Assembly (NCBI RefSeq): GCF_014650995.1
Contig: NZ_BMWA01000017.1
Span: 117,295 to 181,294, forward strand
Length of the DNA: 64,000 bases
Source of the DNA: Streptomyces viridiviolaceus
GTDB lineage: Bacteria > Actinomycetota > Actinomycetes > Streptomycetales > Streptomycetaceae
Direction: 5' to 3'
Within the stretch, counting starts at the first letter, position 1, and every line of letters begins with the position of its first letter. This document shows positions 33,369 to 40,817 of the stretch, one piece after another. The notes under the pieces are model-generated. The model was not told the DNA's origin. It made no database searches and saw only the letters and a list, made by a program, of their open reading frames with translations. A program made the position numbers and the translations under genes.

Positions 33369-34084
33369 GCGGGGCGTCCTTCCCGGGGTGTGCGCAGCAG
33401 GGGCGGGTGCAGGGTGGTGGCCGGGCCGGCGCGGTACAGCGCGGCCGGTTTGCCCCGGCCGCCGGTCAGGCGGGCGGCGCCCGGCACCGGTTCGACGAAG
33501 CCGGGGGAGGCGAGCACCTTGCGGCGGAAGTTGGGCCGGTCCAGCACCGTGCCCCACACGGTCTCGTAGACCCGCTGGAGCTCGCCGAGGGTGAACTCGG
33601 CCGGGCAGAAGGCGGTGGCCAGGCAGGTGTACTCGAGCTTGTCCCCGACACGGGTGCGGGCGTCGGCCAGGATCCGGTCGTGGTCGAAGGCGAGGTTTCC
33701 GGCCGTGTCGTACGGCACCCAGCGGGCCTCGGCCGCGTCACCGCCGCCGTGCGGTTCGGGAAGGTGCGGCAGCAGTGCGGCGAACGCCACCGACACGACC
33801 CGCATCCGGGGGTCGCGGCCGGGCTCGCTGTAGGTGCGCAGTTGCTCCAGGTGCAGCCCGGTCACGTCCGCCAGGCCGGTCTCCTCGGCCAGCTCCCGGC
33901 GGGCGGCCGTCTCCGCCGACTCGTCCGGGAGCAGGAAGCCGCCGGGCAGCGCCCAGCGGCCCGCGTACGGCTCCTGGCCCCGCTCGACCAGCAGCACGTG
34001 GAGCGCGCCCGCGCGGAGCGTGAAGACGGCGAGGTCGACGGTGACGGCGAAGGGCTCGTAGGCGTGCTTGTCGTATCCGTGCAC
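33365..34084 (-). CDS. NrtR-type Nudix protein with C-terminal winged helix
   Basis: A 239-residue protein. Residues ~10-145 are a Nudix domain whose box is complete (GGFLLPDESAETAARRELAE, then ETGL), and residues ~150-235 form a winged-helix-like region (CPAEFTLGELQRVYETVWGT, LDRPNFRRKVLASPGF). That build is the NrtR family: ADP-ribose-sensing regulators of NAD metabolism, some of which also hydrolyse ADP-ribose. Because the Nudix box is intact, enzymatic activity remains possible. GTG start, with GGGGTGGG as ribosome site. A perfect palindrome at 34102-34118 sits right upstream, so it probably regulates its own operon (Nudix, ARH, nucleotidyltransferase). Confidence 0.85.
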   Translation of the reverse strand: MHGYDKHAYEPFAVTVDLAVFTLRAGALHVLLVERGQEPYAGRWALPGGFLLPDESAETAARRELAEETGLADVTGLHLEQLRTYSEPGRDPRMRVVSVAFAALLPHLPEPHGGGDAAEARWVPYDTAGNLAFDHDRILADARTRVGDKLEYTCLATAFCPAEFTLGELQRVYETVWGTVLDRPNFRRKVLASPGFVEPVPGAARLTGGRGKPAALYRAGPATTLHPPLLRTPREGRPA

Positions 34085-34101
34085 GACGACCCACCCCCTT
34101 A

Positions 34102-34118
34102 ATAGTCACTGCGACTAT
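34102..34118. promoter_or_regulatory. Palindromic operator before the NrtR-type gene
   Basis: ATAGTC (34102-34107) and GACTAT (34113-34118) are inverted copies around ACTGC, in an AT-rich island of an otherwise GC-rich sequence, 18 bases before the GTG. Position overlaps the likely -10 region, fitting autorepression. Confidence 0.7.
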
Positions 34119-34146
34119 AAAGAGGGTGGGTGATCGGGACAACCCC

Positions 34147-35208
34147 TTAGAGGTCGACCTCCTGCATCAGCATCCCGACCTCCGTGTTGGACAGCCGGCG
34201 CAGCCAGCCGGACTTCTGGTCGCCCAGCGTGATGGGGCCGAAGGCGGTGCGCACCAGCTTGTCGACGGGGAAGCCCGCCTCCGCCAGCATCCGCCGCACG
34301 ATGTGCTTGCGGCCCTCGTGGAGGGTGACCTCGACGAGGTAGTTCTTGCCGGTCTGCTCCACGACCCGGAAGTGGTCCGCGCGCGCGTACCCGTCCTCCA
34401 GCTGGATGCCGTCCTTCAGGCGCTTGCCGAGGTCGCGCGGGATCGGGCCCACGATGTGCGCCAGGTAGGTCTTCTTCACGCCGTACTTCGGGTGGGTCAG
34501 CCGGTGCGCCAGCTCGCCGTGGTTGGTGAGCAGGATGACGCCCTCGGTCTCGGTGTCGAGCCGGCCGACGTGGAAGAGCCGGGTCTCGCGGTTGGTGACG
34601 TAGTCACCGAGGCACTGGCGGCCCTCCGGGTCCTCCATGGTGGACACGACACCGGCGGGCTTGTTCAGCGAGAAGAACTGGTACGACTGCGTGGCGACGG
34701 TGAGCCCGTCGACCTTGACCTCGTCCTTCTCCGGGTCGACGCGCTTGCCCTGCTCCAGCACGATCTCGCCGTTGACCTCGACCCGCGCCTGCTCGATCAG
34801 CTCCTCGCAGGCACGCCGGGAGCCGTAGCCGGCGCGCGCGAGGACCTTCTGCAGCCGCTCGCCCTCCTGCTCGGCGCCCGGGAAGGTCTTGGGCAGCTTG
34901 ATCTCCTTCTTGCCCGCGTACCTCTCGCGGTTGCGCTCCTCGGCCCGCGTCTCGTACTCGCGCGACCGGGCCGGGGCCGTGCGTCCCCGCTGCTGGGGCT
35001 TCTTGGGACCGCCCTTGGCTCCGCCGCGCGCCGCGCCGCCGCGCCCGGACTTGGGGCCGTCGGGGGAGGCGCCGGGACCGACGTCGTAGCGGCGCTCCTC
35101 CGGGCGGGGCTTGCGGGGGCGGCCCTGCCCCTGCTTCTGGTCCCTGTTGTTGCCGGCGCCGCGGTAGTTCCCGCGCCCGCCGCTCTTGCCGCTGCCGCTG
35201 CTTCGCAT
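34147..35208 (-). CDS. rluB: 23S rRNA pseudouridine synthase RluB/RsuA family
   Basis: A 353-residue enzyme. The first ~115 residues are a basic, Gly/Arg/Pro-rich disordered arm (SGGRGNYRGAGNNRDQKQGQ), then an S4 domain (RLQKVLARAGYGSRRACEEL) and the synthase domain with the catalytic Asp in HVGRLDTETEGVILLTNHGE. It converts a uridine in 23S rRNA helix 89 region to pseudouridine in relatives. ATG shares one base with the scpB stop (TGATG), the last coupling step of the parA-scpA-scpB-rluB block. Confidence 0.94.
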   Translation of the reverse strand: MRSSGSGKSGGRGNYRGAGNNRDQKQGQGRPRKPRPEERRYDVGPGASPDGPKSGRGGAARGGAKGGPKKPQQRGRTAPARSREYETRAEERNRERYAGKKEIKLPKTFPGAEQEGERLQKVLARAGYGSRRACEELIEQARVEVNGEIVLEQGKRVDPEKDEVKVDGLTVATQSYQFFSLNKPAGVVSTMEDPEGRQCLGDYVTNRETRLFHVGRLDTETEGVILLTNHGELAHRLTHPKYGVKKTYLAHIVGPIPRDLGKRLKDGIQLEDGYARADHFRVVEQTGKNYLVEVTLHEGRKHIVRRMLAEAGFPVDKLVRTAFGPITLGDQKSGWLRRLSNTEVGMLMQEVDL

Positions 35209-35900
35209 CAAAGTTCCGTCGTCGTCGTGTTCGTCGTGTTCGGCGCACGGGTCGTGCTCGCCGGGTGACCGTCGTCCGCGTCGGGCGCGTCCGGGTCGAA
35301 CGACGGCACACCCTCCTGGGTCTCGGCCTCGATCGCCTCCGCCTCCGGGAGGAAGGGCGCGAGCTCCGGGAGCTCGTCCAGACCGCGCAGGCCCATCCGC
35401 TCCAGGAAGTAGTTCGTCGTCACGTACAGGATCGCACCTGTTTCGGGTTCCGTGCCCGCCTCCTCGACCAGACCCCGCTGCAGGAGGGTGCGCATCACGC
35501 CGTCGCAGTTCACCCCGCGGACCGCCGAGACGCGGCTGCGGCTCACCGGTTGCCGGTAGGCGACCACCGCGAGGGTCTCCAGGGCGGCCTGGGTGAGGCG
35601 GGCCTGCTGGCCGTCCAGGACGAAGCCCTCGACGGCCGCGGCGTACTCGGGACGGGTGTAGAAGCGCCAGCCGCCCGCGACGACCCTGAGCTCGAAGCCC
35701 CGCCCCTGGACGGTGTACTCGTCGGCCAGCTCCCGCAGGGCGTCCGCGATCTGCCGCCGGGGTCGCTGGAGGACCTTCGCGAGGTGTTCCTCGGTCGCGG
35801 GTTCGTCCACGACCATGAGCACCGCCTCGAGGGCCGGCTTGAGGTCGAGGTCGGCGACGGCTTGCAGCCCTGCCGGAACCTCCGTGGTCTCCTGGCTCAC
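35208..35900 (-). CDS. scpB: Segregation and condensation protein B
   Basis: A 230-residue ScpB with two winged-helix domains (LKPALEAVLMVVDEPATEEH; LTQAALETLAVVAYRQPVSR, SRVSAVRGVNCDGVMRTLL) and an acidic, Thr/Asn-rich tail (TTRAPNTTNTTTTEL). It dimerises and joins ScpA and SMC in the condensin complex that organises the chromosome. The GTG at 35900 overlaps the scpA stop (GTGA). It is placed as in other actinobacteria, between scpA and rluB. Confidence 0.95.
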   Translation of the reverse strand: MSQETTEVPAGLQAVADLDLKPALEAVLMVVDEPATEEHLAKVLQRPRRQIADALRELADEYTVQGRGFELRVVAGGWRFYTRPEYAAAVEGFVLDGQQARLTQAALETLAVVAYRQPVSRSRVSAVRGVNCDGVMRTLLQRGLVEEAGTEPETGAILYVTTNYFLERMGLRGLDELPELAPFLPEAEAIEAETQEGVPSFDPDAPDADDGHPASTTRAPNTTNTTTTEL

Positions 35901-37444
35901 GCCTTCTCCTCCTCCTTGGGCTCCTCGGCCGGCCGGTCGAACTCGTCGGTCACCATCGGCCCGGCCTCCCCGTCCCCGCCGGTCCAGCGCACCAGCAGCT
36001 CGCCGAGCGCGGTCTCCTGGTCCAGGGCGACGGCCTTCTCCCGGTACAGCTCCAGCAGCGCCAGGAAACGGGCCACGACGGTCAGTGTGTCCTCGGTGTC
36101 CTCGGTCAGGGCGCGGAAGCTGGCCTCGCCCAGCTCCTTCAGCCGCGCGACGACGATCCCGGCCTGTTCCTGCACGCTGACCAGCGGGGCGTGGATGTGC
36201 TCGACGTAGACCTGCGGCTTGGGCCTGGGCTGCATCGCCTTGACGGCGAGCCTGGCGAACCCCTCCGCCCCGATGCTGATGACCACCTCGGGCAGCAGCT
36301 CGGCGTGGTGGGGCTCCAGGCCGACGGTACGAGGGTAGCGGCGGGCCTCCACGTCCAGCCGCTCGCTGAAGATCTCCGCGATCCGCTTGTACGCGCGGTA
36401 CTGCAGCAGCCGCGCGAAGAGCAGGTCGCGGGCCTCCAGCAGCGCCAGGTCGGCTTCGTCCTCCACCTCGGCGGCGGGCAGCAGCCGCGCCGCCTTCAGG
36501 TCGAGCAGCGTGGCCGCCACGACCAGGAACTCGGTCGTCTGGTCGAGGTCCCACTCCGGGCCCATCGCCCGGATGTGCGCCATGAACTCGTCGGTCACCC
36601 GGGACAGGGCGACCTCGGTGACGTCCATCTTGTGCCGGGAGATCAGCTGCAGCAGCAGGTCGAAGGGCCCCTCGAAGTTGGCGAGCCGGACCTTGAAGAC
36701 CCCGTCGGGCGTTTCCCCCGCCCCGGCCCCGGCGTCGGGCGCTGCCGCGGCTTCCGTCCCGGCGGCAACCGCCCGGTCCGGCTCGTTCGGCGGGGACGCG
36801 TCCGCGACGGCGTGCCCGGAGTCCCCAGCGGCTCCTGGCGGAACCTTCCCCGGCACGGTGGCGGCCCCCGTCGCGGTGTCCGTCGGGGGAACGGCCGAAG
36901 GGCCCGGCCCGCCGGACGGCCACGGCTCCGGGGCGGCACGTTCCGGCTCCGGGTCCGCCGCCGGCGGTCCGGCGGGCGGCGCCGGGGGCAGGGCGGCCTC
37001 AAGGGCGGTGGGGGTGTGCGGCCGGGTGCCCGCCGGTCCCGGCCGCCCGCCGGACGGCCACGGCTCCGGGGCGGCACGTTCCGGCTCCGGGTCCGCCGCC
37101 GGCGGTCCGGCGGGCGGCGCCGGGGGCAGGGCGGCCTCAAGGGCGATGGCGGTGTGCGGCCGGGTGCCCGCCGGTCCCGTCCGGTCCCCTGCCTCCGGTT
37201 CGGCTGCCTCCCGGGGAGCCGTCCGGGACTCCGGCCCGCCGCGCGGCGGTGCCTCCGGGGCCGCGGGCTCCAGGGTGCGGGGCTGCTCCTCGGCGGCCGG
37301 CCCCTCGGTCCGGCTGGGCTGCGCGCACACGGTCTCCGGGGGCTCGGACGGCTCGGCGGCGGCCGGCGGCACTCCCGGGCCCCTCCCCAGCGCACGGCGA
37401 CGCCCGGCGGGCGTACCGGGGCGGGGAGCGTCGTTCGAGGTCAT
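35897..37444 (-). CDS. scpA: Segregation and condensation protein A with a long repeat-bearing N-terminus
   Basis: A 515-residue ScpA; the conserved kleisin part starts near residue 245 (FKVRLANFEGPFDLLLQLIS, RHKMDVTEVALSRVTDEFMA) and runs to the usual C-terminal winged helix (EDTLTVVARFLALLELYREK). It bridges the SMC heads with ScpB. The first ~240 residues are Pro/Ala/Glu-rich, disordered and contain a 46-residue tandem duplication (GPAGTRPHT ... EPWPSGG twice). This N-terminal arm is far longer than in most kleisins. ATG start; stop overlaps scpB. Confidence 0.94.
   Translation of the reverse strand: MTSNDAPRPGTPAGRRRALGRGPGVPPAAAEPSEPPETVCAQPSRTEGPAAEEQPRTLEPAAPEAPPRGGPESRTAPREAAEPEAGDRTGPAGTRPHTAIALEAALPPAPPAGPPAADPEPERAAPEPWPSGGRPGPAGTRPHTPTALEAALPPAPPAGPPAADPEPERAAPEPWPSGGPGPSAVPPTDTATGAATVPGKVPPGAAGDSGHAVADASPPNEPDRAVAAGTEAAAAPDAGAGAGETPDGVFKVRLANFEGPFDLLLQLISRHKMDVTEVALSRVTDEFMAHIRAMGPEWDLDQTTEFLVVAATLLDLKAARLLPAAEVEDEADLALLEARDLLFARLLQYRAYKRIAEIFSERLDVEARRYPRTVGLEPHHAELLPEVVISIGAEGFARLAVKAMQPRPKPQVYVEHIHAPLVSVQEQAGIVVARLKELGEASFRALTEDTEDTLTVVARFLALLELYREKAVALDQETALGELLVRWTGGDGEAGPMVTDEFDRPAEEPKEEEKA
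36907..37182. repeat. 138-bp in-frame tandem duplication within scpA
   Basis: Two copies with a 138-base period (36907-37044 and 37045-37182), nearly identical apart from a few bases around the Thr-Ala-Ile versus Thr-Pro-Thr codons. The length is 46 codons, so the frame is kept. Confidence 0.9.
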
Positions 37445-37462
37445 GACCCCCGCAGGCTACCG

Positions 37463-38020
37463 CTACCGTCCGCGCAGCCGGCGTACGAGGATGCTGGCAT
37501 CCCCGCGGGTCTCCAGGTCGGCGAGCACCACGGCGACCGCCTCGCGGACGATCCGGCCGCGGTCGACGGCGAGGCCGTGCTCGCCCCGGAGCACCAGACG
37601 CGCGTGCTCCAGATCCATGAGCTCCTCGGCGGAGACGTAGACGGTGATCTTCTCGTCGTGCCGCTCGCGCCCGCTGGGGCGCCGTGTGGCCCCCCGTCCG
37701 CGCTTGCGGGGCTGCTGGGCGGCGGATCCGTCCTGCGCGCCCGCCCCGGCGCTCCCGCGGCGCGCGGAGCGCTCCGCACCCCGGCTGCGCGACTCGCCGG
37801 CCGCGGCCGGCTCCGCGTCGGCCGCGACGTGCTCCGCGCCCTCGCCGTCGCCGTCCTGCGCGGGCACCGACTGCGGCGCGTCCTCCGCGGCCGCCTGGTC
37901 GCTCTCCCCCGCCGGTGCCGGTACCCGGGCGTCGCCGCCGGCCGGTCGCCGCGGGGTGGACGCCTGCAGCGCCATCCCCCCTGTCGTACGGAAGAGTTCG
38001 TCGGCCCCCGGCAGACTCAC
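37463..38020 (-). CDS. Ribbon-helix-helix-like protein between parA and scpA
   Basis: About 185 residues. The first ~120 are disordered (Ala/Glu/Gly/Arg-rich, with basic QPRKRGRGATRRPSGRERH). The C-terminal ~65 residues (DEKITVYVSAEELMDLEHAR, LVLRGEHGLAVDRGRIVREA) look like a CopG/ribbon-helix-helix DNA-binding module: a short strand, then two helices. RHH proteins often serve as centromere-binding partners of ParA ATPases, so this could be the partner of the ParA encoded just upstream in transcription order. GTG at 38020 overlaps the parA stop (GTGA); an alternative GTG lies at 38032. Confidence 0.7.
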   Translation of the reverse strand: MSLPGADELFRTTGGMALQASTPRRPAGGDARVPAPAGESDQAAAEDAPQSVPAQDGDGEGAEHVAADAEPAAAGESRSRGAERSARRGSAGAGAQDGSAAQQPRKRGRGATRRPSGRERHDEKITVYVSAEELMDLEHARLVLRGEHGLAVDRGRIVREAVAVVLADLETRGDASILVRRLRGR

Positions 38021-39186
38021 TCGGCGTGACACCGGGCGAGCACCTCCCTGGCGAGCTGGCGGTAGGCGGCGGCACCGACGGAGTTGGAGGCGTACGTGGT
38101 GATCGGCTCACCGGCGACCGTGGTCTCCGGGAAGCGGACCGTGCGCCCGATGACCGTGTGGTACACGTGGTCGTCGAACGCCTCGACGACCCGCGCGAGC
38201 ACCTCACGGCTGTGCACCGTGCGCGAGTCGTACATCGTGGCGAGGATGCCGTCGAGCTCCAGGTCGGGGTTGAGCCGCTCCTGGACCTTCTCGATGGTCT
38301 CGGTCAGCAGCGCCACACCGCGCAGTGCGAAGAACTCGCACTCCAGCGGCACGATCACCTTGTGCGCGGCCGTCAGGGCGTTCACCGTGAGCAGGCCGAG
38401 CGAGGGCTGGCAGTCGATCACGATGTAGTCGTAGTCGTCCATCAGCGGCTTCAGCGCGCGCTGGAGCGTGGACTCGCGGGCGACCTCGCTCACCAGCTGG
38501 ACCTCGGCCGCCGACAGGTCGATGTTGCTGGGCAGCAGGTCCATGTTGGGGACCGCGGTCTTCAGCAGCACCTCGTCGGCCGCCATGCCCCGCTCCATGA
38601 GCAGGTTGTAGACGGTGAGGTCGAGTTCCATCGGGTTGACGCCGAGACCGACGGACAGCGCGCCCTGCGGGTCGAAGTCGACGAGCAGCACCCGGCGCCC
38701 GTACTCGGCGAGCGCGGCACCCAGGTTGATGGTCGACGTCGTCTTGCCGACGCCGCCCTTCTGGTTGCACATCGCGATGATCTTCGCGGGGCCGTGATCG
38801 GTCAGCGGGCCCGGGATCGGGAAGTACGGCAGCGGGCGTCCCGTCGGGCCGATGCGCTCGCGGCGCTGACGGGCCGCGTCCGGCGCGAGCGTGGCCGCGT
38901 ACTCGGGATCGGGCTCGTACTCCGCGTCCGGGTCGTAGAAGTGCCCCTCGGGCAGTTCGTCGTAGTCGGCGAAGTGGTTGCGGGGCGCGCCACTTCCGTC
39001 GCCGGCCATGGCGTTCACGTGTTGGCCATCCATGCTCATGTGTGCTGTCTGAGTTGCCTGCGGACTCTGGTGGGCTGCGAAGGTGCGTACAGCGACGGAG
39101 CCGACAGCCTCGAGACGCCCGGGGCCGTGAGCCCGTGCAGGCATTCCTGGTTGACCACCCCCGGGAGTAAATGTCGACTCATTCAC
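38017..39186 (-). CDS. parA: ParA/Soj-type ATPase
   Basis: A 389-residue ParA-family ATPase. After a ~120-residue actinomycete extension comes the deviant Walker A (CNQKGGVGKTTSTINLGAAL), the A' motif (VLLVDFDPQGALSVGLG) and Walker B (YDYIVIDCQPSLGLLTVNAL). ParA proteins bind DNA non-specifically as ATP dimers and move cargo. It is not the oriC-proximal parAB pair, as no ParB gene is nearby, but the conserved second ParA next to scpAB. GTG start with AAGGAGG eleven bases upstream; TTGACA at 39337-39342 (- strand) is a possible -35. Confidence 0.92.
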   Translation of the reverse strand: MNESTFTPGGGQPGMPARAHGPGRLEAVGSVAVRTFAAHQSPQATQTAHMSMDGQHVNAMAGDGSGAPRNHFADYDELPEGHFYDPDAEYEPDPEYAATLAPDAARQRRERIGPTGRPLPYFPIPGPLTDHGPAKIIAMCNQKGGVGKTTSTINLGAALAEYGRRVLLVDFDPQGALSVGLGVNPMELDLTVYNLLMERGMAADEVLLKTAVPNMDLLPSNIDLSAAEVQLVSEVARESTLQRALKPLMDDYDYIVIDCQPSLGLLTVNALTAAHKVIVPLECEFFALRGVALLTETIEKVQERLNPDLELDGILATMYDSRTVHSREVLARVVEAFDDHVYHTVIGRTVRFPETTVAGEPITTYASNSVGAAAYRQLAREVLARCHAE

Positions 39187-39558
39187 AAGTCGTCTTACCT
39201 CCTTGGTGACCAGGAAACTTCTAGACAGGTCAGCGTGGCACCATGCCGACGGTTGGCGACTCTATGGCGTGTCGGCGGTCCGCAGCAACACAATCCGCCG
39301 GACCCGGCCCGATGTGTCGGCAATGAAACATCCCTCTGTCAAGGGCGTACGGCCGTCGCACAGCAGGTTTCACCGGTGCGCGAATCGGTTGAAGCGTTAC
39401 GTTCGAGGCGAGTTGGCCGAGAATCGCAAAGTGACCATACACACATCCGGCCGGACCTTGTCGGGCAAGGTCCGGCCGGATGTGCACGGTTGACGGCGTC
39501 TGTTGACGTATCGCCTTTACCGGTTGGTGACTTAGCCGATTTACCGGCCGCCGACCGG
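39187..39558. other. Spacer between ald and parA
   Basis: 372 bases without a convincing gene. It contains the parA promoter region (TTGACA on the - strand at 39337-39342) and the terminator of ald at 39442-39484. Composition is less GC-rich than the genes around it. Confidence 0.6.
39442..39484 (-). terminator. 19-bp perfect hairpin after ald
   Basis: CACATCCGGCCGGACCTTG (39442-39460) and its exact complement (39466-39484) flank a five-base loop, 75 bases downstream of the ald stop on the - strand. Confidence 0.85.
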
Positions 39559-40683
39559 TCAGCCCAGCAGCGAGCTCAGCTCGACGTGCTCCAGGCCGTG
39601 GGCCTCGGCGACCTCCTTGTAAACGACCTTGCCGTCATGGGTGTTGAGACCCTTGGCCAGCGCCGGGTCGCGGCGCAGGGCCTCGGCCCAGCCGCGGTTG
39701 GCCAGCTCGACGATGTACGGCAGCGTGGCGTTGGTCAGCGCGTAGGTGGAGGTGTTGGGCACCGCGCCGGGCATGTTGGCGACGCAGTAGAAGACCGACT
39801 CGTGGACCTTGAAGGTCGGCTCGGCGTGCGTGGTGGGGTGGGAGTCCTCGAAGCAGCCGCCCTGATCGATCGCGATGTCGACAAGGACACTTCCGGGCTT
39901 CATCCGGGACACCAGCTCGTTGGTGACCAGCTTCGGGGCCTTGGCGCCCGGGATCAGCACGGCGCCGATCACCAGGTCGGCCTCGAGGCAGGCCTTCTCC
40001 AGCTCGAAGGCGTTGGAGACGACGGTCTGGATCTTCGTCCCGAAGATCTTGTCGGCCTCCTTGAGCTTGTTGATGTCCTTGTCGAGCAGCGTCACGTGGA
40101 AGCCCATGCCGATGGCGATCTGCGCGGCGTTCCAGCCGGAGACGCCACCGCCGATCACGACGGCCCGGCCGGCCAGCACGCCGGGGACGCCGCCGGGCAG
40201 CACACCGCGACCGCCGTTGGCGGCCATCAGGTGGTAGGCGCCGACCTGCGGGGCCAGCCGGCCCGCGACCTCGGACATCGGGGCGAGCAGCGGCAGCGCG
40301 CGGTTCGGGAGCTCGACCGTCTCGTAGGCGATCGCGGTGGTGCCGGACTCCAGCAGGGCGTCCGTGCACTCCTTGGAGGCGGCCAGGTGCAGGTAGGTGA
40401 AGAGCGTCTGGTCCTTGCGGAGGCGGTGGTACTCCTCCGCGATCGGCTCCTTCACCTTCAGCAGCAGATCGGCGGCGGCCCACACCTCGTCGGCGGTGTC
40501 GAGGATCTGGGCGCCGGCGGCGACGTACTCCTCGTTCGGGATCGAGGAGCCGACGCCGGCGTCGCGCTCCACGACGACCTGGTGACCGTTGCGCACCAGC
40601 TCGTGGACGCCGGCGGGGGTGATGGCCACCCGGAACTCGTTGTTCTTGACCTCGCGGGGAATGCCGACCTTCACGTCGATCAC
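39559..40683 (-). CDS. ald: Alanine dehydrogenase
   Basis: A 374-residue NAD-dependent L-alanine dehydrogenase: KVGIPREVKNNEFRVAITPA at the start, LLLKVKEP with the catalytic Lys, FTYLHLA with the catalytic His, and the NAD motif VVIGGGVSGWNAAQIA. It interconverts alanine and pyruvate/ammonia, and in actinomycetes serves nitrogen supply and redox balance. The GTG at 40683 gives VIDVKVGIP; a GTG three codons later (40674) gives VKVGIP and has better spacing from AAGGA, so the start is uncertain by three residues. It stands alone, with its own terminator. Confidence 0.96.
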   Translation of the reverse strand: MIDVKVGIPREVKNNEFRVAITPAGVHELVRNGHQVVVERDAGVGSSIPNEEYVAAGAQILDTADEVWAAADLLLKVKEPIAEEYHRLRKDQTLFTYLHLAASKECTDALLESGTTAIAYETVELPNRALPLLAPMSEVAGRLAPQVGAYHLMAANGGRGVLPGGVPGVLAGRAVVIGGGVSGWNAAQIAIGMGFHVTLLDKDINKLKEADKIFGTKIQTVVSNAFELEKACLEADLVIGAVLIPGAKAPKLVTNELVSRMKPGSVLVDIAIDQGGCFEDSHPTTHAEPTFKVHESVFYCVANMPGAVPNTSTYALTNATLPYIVELANRGWAEALRRDPALAKGLNTHDGKVVYKEVAEAHGLEHVELSSLLG

Positions 40684-40817
40684 GGTCCTTGACTCAGAGA
40701 ATGTGGCTATTACAAGGCATACCCGCTCATGCTCGGGCACACCGGGAGAGACCGCAGGAGAAGGTGCGGCAGAGCCAGTCTAATGAAGGCGTTCCCGCTG
40801 TCTAGCCTTTCAAAGCA

